Notes under the pieces: model-generated
What the model saw: only the letters and a program-made list of their open reading frames with translations
Database searches by the model: none
Told to the model about the DNA's origin: nothing
Assembly (NCBI GenBank): GCA_026874595.1
Contig: CM049321.1
Coordinates: 47,361,797-47,425,796 of the forward strand
Source of the DNA: Sipunculus nudus
Lineage: Eukaryota; Annelida; Sipuncula; Golfingiida; Sipunculidae
Reading direction: 5' to 3'
Length of the DNA stretch: 64,000 bases
Program-made: the position numbers and the translations under genes
Shown here: positions 12,100 to 22,849 of the stretch, in pieces
How the letters are laid out: each line of letters starts with the position of its first letter
How positions within the stretch are numbered: the first letter of the stretch is position 1

Positions 12100-12722
12100 G
12101 TTAATTTCAGGCAGAAACTTTGAGGGATTTGTTTTTCACTCGTTATCCCAAACCTCGGTCCAAAGTTCTTACGTCACAACCACTTGTGTTCTTGTCCTGA
12201 CATCTGGCGGCACATCAAAGCATTCCTGGAAATGGCCGACAATACGCTGACAATTTTTAAGCCAATCAATGTCGAGTATTCCCTTCAGTGCGGTTCGCCT
12301 TCCATGAATTCTAGGAGAGGCCCGAACGGAAACCTGTCACTCAGTATCAGCGTAGCCAGATATGATTTTTTATGAAAACCCTTTCATGTAATACCACCTG
12401 ACGATCTCTAGTATGAACATATCTTGCGGGTGCTAGATAGCTTAAAAACAGCTGCGAATCCCGCCATCTAAGCGAGGACCCTGACAAAACATGTAAGCTC
12501 TCTGTGAGCTTTCGGGGCTCAGAGAGAAAGCAGAGCTACCAAGAAGACCTTTGGATGTAGGCATCGGGCATCTCCAGTATTTTGATGTGAGAACGTTTGG
12601 ATTTCGGAGGATTATATTAGTGTGTAGCGGCTGAACGTGGGGAGGAGTTAAGTTTAACATTTTCCCATCAATTTTGACCGGTACTGGATGGATATACAGA
12701 CATAAAAAGCCGGTTATGAACC
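12100..12722 (+). promoter_or_regulatory. Probable promoter and 5' leader region of exon 1a
   Basis: This stretch is visibly richer in G+C than its surroundings and leads into the exon 1a start. It holds a CRE-like half site (CGTCA within TTACGTCAC, about 12169-12177) and a short ORF at 12232-12375. No convincing TATA box at a useful distance was seen. The transcription start cannot be placed from sequence alone, so the extent of the leader is a guess. Confidence 0.35.
12232..12375 (+). CDS. Short unidentified ORF (47 aa) upstream of Cav-beta exon 1a
   Basis: An ATG in good context (GGAAATGGC) opens a 47-residue ORF beginning MADNTLTIFKPINVEYS and ending SVARYDFL. Its codon choice looks less AT-biased than neighbouring intergenic DNA. 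I do not recognise the peptide. It may be a long uORF in the Cav-beta leader, a fragment of an unrelated exon, or chance. It ends about 350 bases before the exon 1a ATG. Confidence 0.2.
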   Translation: MADNTLTIFKPINVEYSLQCGSPSMNSRRGPNGNLSLSISVARYDFL

Positions 12723-12754
12723 ATGTCGCGAGGGGGCCCCGCGAATTTCGCTGA
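12716..12754 (+). promoter_or_regulatory. Overlapping upstream ORF at exon 1a
   Basis: An ATG at 12716 lies 7 bases before the exon 1a start in another frame. It opens a 12-codon reading frame that stops with TGA at 12752-12754, inside exon 1a. If it lies in the mature 5' leader it would compete with the main start and could lower translation of this isoform. The effect is inferred; only the reading frames are seen. Confidence 0.5.
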
Positions 12755-12791
12755 TCTGCAGGCAGAGGTTTACTCTATGAATCCCACACAG
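12723..12791 (+). CDS. CACNB-like: Cav-beta calcium channel subunit, first coding exon 1a
   Basis: This 23-codon exon starts at an ATG in a good context (ACC before it) and ends in CAG followed by the donor gtaggg, in phase 0. An in-frame TGA at 12717-12719 shows that this ATG is a true start. The peptide begins MSRGGPANF and ends EVYSMNPTQ, which resembles the amino terminus of vertebrate CACNB1 (MSRGP near the start and EVFDPSPQ before the KRKG block). Cav-beta is a cytosolic subunit that binds the alpha-1 interaction domain of Cav1 and Cav2 channels and controls their trafficking and gating; alternative amino termini tune inactivation and localisation. Phase 0 matches the exon at 53973-54053. 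The splice is inferred because no transcript was available. Confidence 0.78.
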
Positions 12792-13121
12792 GTAGGGTTT
12801 ACGACACCTTATTTTGTGATAACCATATTAAAATGGACACTTTAATGAACCTCCCTAGGTCAGAATTAACCTTAACCAAATTAAACAGTAAATTTATAGG
12901 TATTCAATCACCATCTACCAACAAACTGCCGTTATTTTGACAACACCCCCTCCTTACCAGCTTACGATACGTTATTTGAAATAAACCATATTAAAATGGA
13001 CAAATATGATGGAAAAAATGAAAATGAATGCTTACCTAATGCAGTTTTGACTATGTAAATTTGCATGTAATCCAGCACCGTCAATATACAAATTGCCCTC
13101 ATTTGACAGCTAACCCCCACC

Positions 13122-13150
13122 CCCCCCCCCCCTACACCCCCCCCCCCCCT
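13122..13150. repeat. Poly-C tract
   Basis: Two C runs separated by TACA in otherwise ordinary intronic DNA. Confidence 0.85.
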
Positions 13151-14146
13151 CCTGCCACACCCCTATTTTGACACAATGTAAACATACCCACATGTTTAAA
13201 GGGGAAGTACTTACTCACGCCCCTGTATGATGTGATTGTACTCACTGTGAGTAAAAACCCTTAACGCTCATCACTGCACAAGACCATACGCCTCATAAAG
13301 AACTTGGTGTTCCCTCAGACACCTGGCTCGTATAATGTATATCTTCTACCATTCAGAATGACATGCACTGTAGGAGCTGTTAACCTATATATTTCTTTGA
13401 GGGGGAAAACACGCTTCAGGGGCAATTGTCTATTTGTTATATGTTGAGTGCTGTAGTGTTTGTATGTTATTTATTGGTGGTTCTGTCGTTTGCATAGTAC
13501 GGTTAACAGTATCTTTAAATATATTTGTCATACAGGCAAATTACAGGATTAAACTAAAACATCATTTAATTTTGTTTTTATTTTCATCTACAGAATCAGA
13601 ATAACAGATAATAAATATGTGGTTTTCTCCATTTATCAGCTGTTTATCTCAAATAACGGACAAGCTTGTGTAATACAGTCAGATAGTTTTGTTGATATTT
13701 TATTATTTTCTGTCTGTGAAGTTGTGTAGCATCTCTCCTGTGACCACAGATTCTCCTGTTGAAATTGTAAAACATAAAACAATATCACAATGAATACTGG
13801 GTGTTTCTTTTGGAAATTTTATGCAATGATCTTAATATTATAAATATAAAGTATGTAATGTATGATAATGGGAAACATACAGATTATATAATGTGTGCTA
13901 GATTTTACTTAATTCAAACATGCAAATAATCACTTCTACATAATCTGATTATTTCAACAAGTTTGACTTGTTTAACTAGGTAATCCTGGTGTATCAACGA
14001 GAGACAGGGTTTGCATGCGACCCAGATAAAACCTAAAGCAGGACCAAAGCTTAATCCTTTCTTTGATTCTACAGCAGAAGTTATACACACATTTGTGAAT
14101 ATTGGTAGCAAGCCAAGTGGCTCTGAACTCACCATCCCTGTCTTAC

Positions 14147-14315
14147 CAGGGACAGATCTAGAATTTGAGAAAAGAAAGGGTCCATTCCAGGAGGACTAGT
14201 GATGAAACCTTTAAAAAGAGATAGAGTGGGAGGGGGAGTCCAGGCCACAAAAAGTGGTCTGAAATGTGTAAAAAAATTTGCTTTGGATGAAAAAGGGTGG
14301 GATGTGATGCACTCA
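14147..14315 (-). mobile_element. CAG...CTG MITE (family A), copy 2, truncated
   Basis: It opens CAGGGACAGATCTAGAATTT and carries CCAGGAGGACTAGTGATGAA and CACAAAAAGTGGTCTGAAA in the same order as copy 1. The far end does not match the other copies, so it is probably truncated or decayed. Confidence 0.6.
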
Positions 14316-14384
14316 CTTTTAACTCATGTTAGGGTGTGCAGAGCATATATCAGTTATCACTTTATTCAACAGGAACTATGAGTG

Positions 14385-14500
14385 ATACCCAGGAATCCTG
14401 GGGAGAAACCTGTTTTACCAAGCCTTGGTTTATCCAAAACCAGTAAAACCCAGGTCTTGTCCAGGTTTTGGGTAAAACCTACAAAACCCTGGCCAATTGG
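14385..14500. repeat. Fold-back repeat of AAACCTGGTTTTACC type
   Basis: Several degenerate, mutually inverted copies of GGTTTTACC and GGTAAAACC with AGGAATCCTGG-like spacers. A related short patch (AACCTGGG) is at 23345-23395. It may be the remains of a fold-back element. Confidence 0.45.
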
Positions 14501-15429
14501 GACACTGCTGTTATATATTTGCTTAATTAAGTGCTGTTCACTGACTGAGACAAGGTGAGACTTTTCGGTTTGTGGTGTCTGTCTCTGTAATTCAACAGGA
14601 TCAGTGCTGTTTGCCATGCAGAGAAACTGACATAAATTTATTATAATCAAAGTTCTGTGTATAATAATATTTAATTGCAGTGTTTCTTAAATTATTGTAA
14701 ATGGTCTTATGAACATAGCAAGTATCCAAATGATATAAATTGAAATTTGGCTGGCCAGACACTGTGCAGTGCAGAAGTGCTATCGCTCTTTGAATCATTG
14801 ATACTATCTACTCCAGTGGTATTTAGTTTGATAAGCTATGTAAATGATGGTAGCTTCTCACTCGTAATAAATTCTGATAGTGGTGGATTGGAATGTACGT
14901 ATATATATATATGAACCTGTTTTACAATATATTGTAAATTTACTCTGGTTGGCTTTTTGTTTGGGAAGGTATCAATTTTGTGATGTTTGAAAACAGGAAA
15001 TTATCACAAAAATAAAACTCTGTGAATAAAACACCAAACCTACAAAAAATATTGTACCTGTAGCCTAATCTATGACATTATACATATGTTATCCCTGCCT
15101 ACATCATCACAGATCTAGGATCAAAACTTAAACTATAACATATTTTATGTTATTCTTAATTAATGACTTATATTATTGATAATATCAGACTTATTTTGTC
15201 TACGAATAATGAAGAAGGAATTACCACTCGATTTTTTTCCCTTGCTTCTTCATCAAATAATTATAAATAGTTATAAATATACTGTGTTGGTTACTATATA
15301 TCATGAATTTGTGAATTTGAAACCCTCAATACAAATGAGAATTGCGAACAAAAATTAACCACACGAATATATAACCAGCACAGTATTGGCATGGAATGAT
15401 TTGAAATATGTTATAAATGAAACTTATAC

Positions 15430-15845
15430 TGCTGCCAAATCGGGCAAGTGACAACTAGCTTTCACTTGCTTTACATGAATTTTTACTTGTCCCACAATAA
15501 TCAAGGATCAAGGCCACAACCACAAAAAGTGTGATCCACATGATTACTTTGTAACAATATACATACCGGTATTCAAATGTTTCTTTGTCAATTATTTCTT
15601 CTCCTTAGAATTTGCACAGATAAAAACATGCAGATAAATTAAGCTAAAGGTATTTAAATATGATTTTACTTCCCCTGAAAAAAGTGGCTAACTTAAGATT
15701 AGTCAAAATTCAGGCCTTTTACTAAAGTTTTAGTAATGTTTATGTTGCAGTAGGAAGTAGGAAGCCACTTTTGGTTGCACTACAACCATTTTCTGGTACT
15801 TTGACTTGCCCAAGGCAAGTGTTTAACCAGTAATGTCGAGCCCTA
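15430..15845. repeat. Dispersed repeat F, copy 1
   Basis: It begins near TCGGGCAAGTGACAACTAGC and ends AAGTGTTTAACCAGTAATGT then CGAGCCCT. Shared internal segments (ACATGAATTTTTACTTGTCC, ATTCAGGCCTTT) match 19312-19905. The outer parts are loosely inverted relative to each other. Confidence 0.55.
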
Positions 15846-17580
15846 ATACATAAAAACAGTACTATTTATAATTGATCTGACTAGAATTATGAGCAGCTTG
15901 GGGCAACCACCATCGGTGTATAATCTGATATATAACTATTAGTGGCATACTAATCAATCCATTATATTGATGATTTGTTTTCTTTCATAATCTATCAAAT
16001 CAGTGGCATTTTTTGCATATATTTGATCATAAATTGATCATTTATCATGGATTATGCAAAAATGCCTATGTGTTAACATCCAAAGAAGTCATATTATCCT
16101 GATAAATATTCTAATTCTGTCAGATATGTAAGGAAGTAAGCTTGATGGGGCACTCAACAGCAAATTGCATTAAAGTTTATCCTTGTGCAACAAATATACA
16201 TGTATCAACAGCCCTAGTTGTGACCTTGACCTTTCAGCATAGTGTAACAGTTAAACTGTATTTACTGGGTCCACATTTCAGATTTAATTCTATACAGCAG
16301 ATTTCATGGAAATATAGATGGTACATAACATAAAGGATTGATAATAGGTCAAAGGTCAGAAAATACTGCATGGTATTAATTATCAATAATTAACAGTACT
16401 ATATATCACATTGTGAATATGTATCAGGATGGTTCACTCATGATATGGTATGTGAAATTATCAATCAATGCAATTATATATATAGAGTATGGGTACACCA
16501 TAGTAGCATTTTAAAATAATGTCAAACTGATATCCATAAAGCAACAGTTGGTTCATTAGTATGTTCAGCAGTTCACGCTTACCTCTGCAAGTTTGTATTC
16601 AGCGAGAGAGTTATAACTTCTAAGCATCCAATTACATCTGATTATCAAACGGAAGATATCAACCAGTATTTTCTTAAGGTTGATTATAAAATGAGAACTG
16701 ATTTCCAACACTTCTGCTTACATATTTCACGATTTCACCCCTGAAAGTCCAGCCAAAACAAGGTTTCTGAGTGAAGCTTTCAAGTTGTCATCTCGGGAAG
16801 TAGGCATGCATGGTATGTGGTTATACATATAAGTAAAGGATGTTCATAAGAGCAGGGTTCTGCTCCACTGAATCTTGTGTCAGAGTGCATCAGGTCAAAG
16901 GTCAATGGGATCAGCGAACCTTATTCCCTGCTTCTTGACCAGTCGGTACACCTGTAATGCATGGTTGATCAGTCATGCGTGGAGATTCTTCATAGGACAC
17001 CACAGGATGTTCACACCCTGTGTATATATAGGGATATACCCATTAGAAAACACCTTTCAGGCTTAGTGTGTATCTTGCTTGAAAAAAAAAAACACATTGG
17101 ATCTGCCGGAGATTTTGTTTTTAAAAGATACTACTCAAAATTAAACTAGGAAAGAAGCTTTTAAAGTTTACTTGATTTAATGATCTGGAAAATGGATATA
17201 TAAGTGAAGATATTGGATATATTTGTAATGTATATTTACTCAAGTATTGTGCCTGTTGACAGTGGGAATATATGCTGCTTGTGATGTTTTAATAACCAGT
17301 GGCTTAACAGCCAACCAAAGAGTGAATATTTATAAACCATTTTGGAAGTTAAACAAGACCTACAAGAGAGGACCGGATGACTTCCGGCACACAATTAAGA
17401 TTATACCAGCCATGCGCGTCTATAAGGAACTGTTACGTTATTGGTTGATGTGAGTTCTCACCACAGAAGGCGTTATTTTGTTGCTGTTTGTGATTTTTAT
17501 GGGTTACAGGTTGTTTCGAGAAGTATGTACATAATATGTTAAAAGGGCAGTGGAATATTACAGTATACAAGAAATTGAAG
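15846..17580. other. Intronic DNA before exon 1b, no gene seen
   Basis: AT-rich sequence. A 68-codon open stretch at 17247-17453 lies just before exon 1b but has no recognisable family and is followed by a stop. It could be leader DNA for exon 1b or chance. Nothing else was seen. Confidence 0.35.
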
Positions 17581-17640
17581 CCTTAAATAATCCTGCGAGT
17601 AGTGTACATATTAAATTTTAGAAAAATTAATTGTGTAATA

Positions 17641-17925
17641 ATGTCATCAAGGGGACAGTGGTCTGTACCTCAGGATACCTGGGCTGATGATGAAATGTCA
17701 TACTCTGAGATAGATAGTTGTAGAACGAGCAGCAGTGACGTCGATGATGATTTCTTGCAAAGATTTGCAATATTCAACCTTCAAGCTCAAATGCGGAGAT
17801 TATCATTACAGCAGCAGCAAGATCGCGCTGGTACCAGCCATCTTAATAACTTACAGGGAGATTTGTCCAGTTTATCCACTACTCTGACATCAAAAGTGTC
17901 ATACCGTCAGGCTGGAGATGGACAG
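17641..17925 (+). CDS. CACNB-like: Cav-beta calcium channel subunit, probable alternative first exon 1b
   Basis: A 95-codon open stretch starts at the first in-frame ATG after a TAA at 17584-17586 and ends in GACAG followed by the donor gtgagc, in phase 0. The peptide starts MSSRGQWSVPQDTW. It has an acidic, serine-rich segment (about residues 16-38), an RRLS protein-kinase-A-type site at residues 52-55, a QQQQ run at 57-60 and a serine/threonine-rich end. I recognise no homologue. It is assigned to Cav-beta because it lies on the same strand between exons 1a and 2, has the same phase, and the family commonly uses alternative amino termini. It could instead be the first exon of another gene. 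Confidence 0.6.
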
Positions 17926-18204
17926 GTGAGCACAATGAAAGCCATTATGACATAACAATTTTATTTTGTAAAGGCCATAGGGAAAATAAATTGACATATG
18001 TAATGCATATTACATTTCTTGGAAATATAAATATACCAGTATATCATGCATCTTTTCCAACATGCCTGCAAAAGAGGGAAATGTTCCATCCGACTTTTCA
18101 CACTTAAACATTGCAGTCGTGAACAAAACCAGTTCTGACCATGCTTGCCATACATGTGTGTTAATCGTAATCTTGATGCATCAGGGAACACAATAAATGC
18201 GCAT

Positions 18205-18330
18205 TTGTTAGTGTGTGCACTTGGCCATGGGGCATGTCCTTCCCATTTAGCCTCCAGCATGCTCACCCTTGGTGGGGGCCGAGTGCAAGAATTCTCACCA
18301 TCCTGGCTGAGATCCGAACTCACTTTCTGA
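18205..18330 (-). mobile_element. SINE family S, fragment
   Basis: The reverse complement matches the middle of the SINE at 35164-35572: TGAGTTCGGATCTCAGCC (B-box region) followed by GGTGAG, a CGGCCCCCACC-like segment and GGTGAGC. Neither end is complete. Confidence 0.6.
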
Positions 18331-18584
18331 TAAAAAAAAATTACAACACCCTTCATTATATGTGTCAGCAAGGTTCCCATTTGAGTACTTGGCATGGATT
18401 TAGCTGTACTAGTAGAATCATTTATTTACCAGTGGAGATTATCACTGCTTGGGTCATGCCCTCTCAGGGTTTGTTATAGAATTACATGAATGAACATTCT
18501 GGAAAAGTGAGCAGACAAGGAGGAACTGTTTAAAATTAGAAGAAATTATCAAACCTAAGTTCTCTTTTACTTCTTTATAGGTAA

Positions 18585-18776
18585 CAGAAGCGGGTCCAGG
18601 GGGTCCGGACCCCCCCTTTTTCATCAGAAACAACGTTTTTTAAGGGCTTCAGACAAAATTTTGCCGCCTGGACCCCCCCCCCCCCCCTTTTTCAGACCTG
18701 AGGACCTTTTTTTAGGGTTTTCATTTGTCCTCCTGGGTTGGACCCCCCCTTTTCTTGAATCCTGGATCCGCCCCTG
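18585..18776 (+). mobile_element. CAG...CTG MITE (family A), copy 3
   Basis: It starts CAGAAGCGGGTCCAGGGGGT and ends CTGGATCCGCCCCTG, flanked by a perfect 5-bp repeat GGTAA (18580-18584 and 18777-18781). The interior segments CATCAGAAACAACG and TTCAGACAAAATTTTGC are shared with copy 4. Confidence 0.8.
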
Positions 18777-18826
18777 GGTAATAGTAAATTAAAGTGTTAC
18801 AGAGGTTTCACTCACACAGCTTGACA

Positions 18827-19303
18827 TTAAAGGATTACCCAATCACCTACCTTCTGAAAAAGAATTTATACGATTTCTGGCTTCCTCTGTGTATATATTA
18901 ATGATCTAAGGTTAATTTTAGTTGTGAAATGTTCTTATAGCGCCTTCGTTAAGGATGTATGAACTTGTTTATCAACAACATGTTTGTAAACACAGCAATG
19001 TTGACAAATGGGGAAAAACATGTAACCTAAGGTGGTAGGTAGCATATATGGGGAGGTAAAAAGGTCACTTGTTGCAAAACGCAATTTGCAAAGCTCTGGC
19101 TTATCTGACTTGCTGCCAGATGCCCCCATTGTCGAATTTGTTTTAATTATTTTAGCAGGCCCAAACAAATAATAAACATGTTGATGTAAACATAACAAGG
19201 AGCCTGTGAGCTATGATGTCCACATTTTTTGGCCTATTTTTATGAAAGCTCAAAGGGGTTACCTTCAGTTTATATTGGTCAGATAGGTGATTGGGCCCCT
19301 TAA
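18827..19303. mobile_element. TTAA-flanked MITE, complete copy
   Basis: Inverted ends: left TTAAAGGATTACCCAATCAC, and the right end in complement TTAAGGGGCCCAATCACC. TTAA occurs at both borders, as expected of the target duplication of piggyBac-like or Kolobok-like transposons. It encodes no transposase. Partial copies lie at 1-125, 30004-30125 and 33640-33825. Confidence 0.65.
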
Positions 19304-19311
19304 ACTTTGAA

Positions 19312-19905
19312 AGTACTTGGCCAGTACTGCAATTGCCAGGTAGTTTTTACTTTTTCTACATGAATTTTTTACTTGTCCAGTCAACATCATTGACCTCAGC
19401 CACTAACACAAAGGGTGCTCCATATGTTTATGATTTTTTTTTATATTGCATGTCTGACAAGAAGAATGTTGGAAAGTTTATTTGTTTACAGTAAATCTCT
19501 TTAGTATCTCCACACCTAAACATACAGAAAATATGAAATGAAGAGGTATTATCAATAAGATTTTAATTCTCCAAGACAGAAAATGGATACAGAAGATTTG
19601 ATTAGTTTTATACCTTCAAAAAAGAAAATTGTAAACTGAAGATTAGTTGAGATTCAGGCCTTTGGGTTAAAGTTATGTTGGACCCACTTGCCAAGTTGGG
19701 AATCAGCCATGACAACATGACACTCAGGCCTTCGGAAATAAACTGATAGGGCCTGGACATCGTCTTCAGCTCATCTAAAATCGACGTTTGGGGTGACAAG
19801 CTGTCGCTAAGTTGGGAATACAAGCACAGTTTTTGTTGACTTACCACCATTTTCTGGAACTCTTACTTGCCTAGGACAAGTGGTTAACCATTAATGTGGA
19901 GCCCT
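19312..19905. repeat. Dispersed repeat F, copy 2
   Basis: It shares ACATGAATTTTTTACTTGTC, an ATTCAGGCCTTT segment and the end ACAAGTGGTTAACCATTAAT then GTGGAGCCCT with copy 1. It is longer because of extra sequence around 19675-19830. Confidence 0.5.
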
Positions 19906-20059
19906 GTTCAAGGAAATACAGTTGGGAATTGTGTACTGTAAGGTTGGACAAGCCTGACTGTCAGCTCCATGATTTCTGTACCTGGACACATGTACATGCA
20001 GGGATGTACCTGTACACACATAATAATAAAAATAATGATAATAATAATAATGACAAAAA

Positions 20060-20332
20060 AAGGTATGTTCTCAGGCACTTTTCATAAATCAGTGTGGGCA
20101 GGTGTTTTTTTATTACCTTTGTGTGTATGTTTTGATAAAAATGATCAGGAAAAGGCATGATAATAACATATTTTTTTCTAAAAACAGGTAAAAGCACTAC
20201 ATACCAAAGGAAAAATTCTCAAAATTGTACTAATAATAAATTTTAACTTCTTGAAAGAGGGAAAAATCAAAATAAAAATGCTTTGATGCGGGGGGTTTAA
20301 ATTGACATGGGCGGTGCCTGAGAACCATACCT
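20060..20332. mobile_element. MITE family D, copy 2
   Basis: Left end AAGGTATGTTCTCAGGCAC; right end in complement AAGGTATGGTTCTCAGGCAC. The interior matches copy 1 throughout (ATGTTTTGATAAAAATGATC, GGTAAAAGCACTACATACC, GGGCGGTGCCTGAGAACC). Confidence 0.72.
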
Positions 20333-20935
20333 TTTATTTTTATTGGCCTTATACTAGATAGTATTTATAAAGTGCTATCTGTAATAGACAGACCCACAGA
20401 ACAGTTCACACACACACTCAAACCTACTTAAAAAAGATAATTTCATGGGTACCATCTCTATGTCCTTCTCCCTAAACCCATTTTCATTCTCACCATCTCT
20501 TGCATGTTTATCCAATGTAACATATTTAAGAAACACATAATTGATATTAATGACCAGAAAGCTTGCAGAAAGAGAACAGATTTTAAATTGGTTTAAAATT
20601 ATGTAAGAAGGAAGGAATGTTCACCAAGTTTCATATTACAATTTGGTGCTTTAAGATTTAGACTAGCTGAAAGCAAAGGGTCATAGTTTATTATTTTTTC
20701 AGAAAATATATGATGGAATAGAGCCATCTAAATGATAGTAAATAAAAATATTTGGGATTTTGTAATGTATATTGTACTTAACGGGAAGCCAAAAAAACTG
20801 TTTGAGCAGTGGCTCAATATGGTCAGTCCTACACTTAAGAAACAGGCGCCCAGTATTTTTCTGAACCATCTGCAACCACAAGACTTGCTCTGCAGGTAAC
20901 CTGGCCAGCATGAACTGGTGTTACATATGGGGGTT

Positions 20936-21008
20936 TACCTGTACACATGTATGGGGCTGAACCTGTACACATGTATGGCACTCAACCATAACACATGTAT
21001 GGGGGTGT
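20936..21008. repeat. Minisatellite, about 3 units
   Basis: Three imperfect units containing ACACATGTATGG at roughly 25-28-base spacing. Confidence 0.7.
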
Positions 21009-21520
21009 TGATGTACCATACCATCGTTTTGTGTGACACCTGCACTGTCATGATTCATGCGTCATAAGCTTACTGTGAATCACGTCACAGAGTTTGTAGT
21101 GTCATTGTTTGTTTACATCAGTGCACTCAATTACCTTACCTAAATGGGAAATTTGTTTTATTTACTCATTATTACAACACAATAATATCATTCAGGTATC
21201 AGGTGTTTCATTGTTACTGGACACTCCCATTTCTATACAGTATCTGTCATGTATGGCTTTAAATAATGCTGGTACTGTTTACATTAAAATCCTATTTGGT
21301 TTTCATTGAGGTGTCAGTTAAATGTTTCATGACCCATTTAAATGATATTTGGTGAATGATATTTTATATAAACAACACTAATATATCGGTCTGTATTGAT
21401 TCCTGTTTTTATCTGTCACATTTTACTGGTGAAAGAATTTGAAATTAAGTGAAATATGTGAAATATGTGAAATAAGATCACTCGTAGGACTCACCAAAAG
21501 TGGTCTTAATTCATTGGTGG

Positions 21521-21955
21521 TCTGGGGTGAGTTTCAAATACAGTGTGCCAAATATAAATATAAATACGATAGCTGGTCTCCTCCAAATACAAATACCATT
21601 GCAAATATGCAAATATAAGTTACGTAGAATATTTATTTATTTCCAGCACCATAAGTATTCAAAATATCTAAGGGAGAAGTGAAACGCTTGACGTAATGCT
21701 GTCTTTTAAGGTTGTTAAGAAGTTAGGCAGTTGTTACATTTTTAAAATTATGGCAGATATGAATGTGTATTTATACATATGTATTTGTACAGTATTTGAT
21801 CAAATACATCAAATATTGAGATCAAATACAAACACAAATATTATCATTTTGCACAACACAAATACAACTATAAATACACATACATACTTTTACTGTATTT
21901 AAATACAAATACCAAAAAATATGTATTTGACCCCAACCCTGGCTTGGTCATATTA
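21521..21955. mobile_element. Fold-back MITE rich in AAATAC
   Basis: Inverted ends: left TCTGGGGTGAGTTTCAAATA, right end in complement CCAGGGTTGGGGTCAAATAC. The interior is a degenerate series of AAATACAAATAC and its complement, which could fold back extensively. Confidence 0.5.
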
Positions 21956-22579
21956 GATAGGTTGGTTATAACCAATGTGACTGCTTTTGGTTCACTCAAG
22001 GTTTGCCTTAAAAGACAGGTGGTCTTTCAGACAGGTTCATCTCAACTGTTATGATTACCATGACAGCCACCTCTTTCTATAAATAAAACACCAGAATTGG
22101 TGCTGTTAGTTTTTTAATATGTAAACAATAGTGATATTTGTCTTTGCTGGTGTTAACTGTATCTATATAATCTCTGTATGTTTCAGGCATGAGCTTTTTC
22201 TGCGGAATTCCAAGATTTTTAGAAAAAAACTGATGGTTCCTCCGATAAGTCAAGATTTGTAATTAATTTTGGTCAATTAGGCCACCTGCGATTCGCAGAA
22301 CTGAAGCCAATCAACGCCCCTCCTTGATGTTTCTTCTGCTACTGTTTTATATATGCATTAGTACACTTGTCACAGAACTGTTCATGAACATCATCATCAT
22401 TCACCATGACTACACCATCACTTAGCCATACATGATGAGTGTCAGTATGGCTGTCTGGTTAGTCATTAGGAAAAACGGACTACAATGTTGTGCAGGTATA
22501 TACTAATTTACATAATGATCACTGAATGTGTGTTTAAAAGTGTTGAAAAGGGTACTCCTGTCCAGGTACTTGCTGAGTA

Positions 22580-22793
22580 CAGAAGCAGATCCATGGGGGG
22601 TCAAGGGGGACCGGAACCCCCTCCCCCCTTTTTTCATCAGAAACAACGTTTTTAAGGGGCTTCAGACAAAATTTTGCGGCTTGGACCCCTCCTTTTCCAG
22701 ACCTGGGGACTTTTTTTAGAGTTTTCTTTAGTCCTCCTGGGTTGGAACCCCCCCCCCCCCCCCCCCTTTTCCTAAATCTGAGATCCGTCCCTG
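22580..22793 (+). mobile_element. CAG...CTG MITE (family A), copy 4
   Basis: It starts CAGAAGCAGATCCATGGGGG and ends GATCCGTCCCTG, flanked by a perfect 5-bp repeat GAGTA (22575-22579 and 22794-22798). It has the same layout as copy 3, with a long C run near the end. Confidence 0.8.
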
Positions 22794-22849
22794 GAGTACA
22801 AGTGTTGCCCACACTGTTGGGAATCATTTGTAATTTCATGATCAATCAT

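Noticed and set aside
17247-17453. 68-codon ORF just upstream of exon 1b
   Set aside because: No ATG-supported start with known family, ends in a stop before exon 1b and has no splice evidence; kept only as possible leader DNA.
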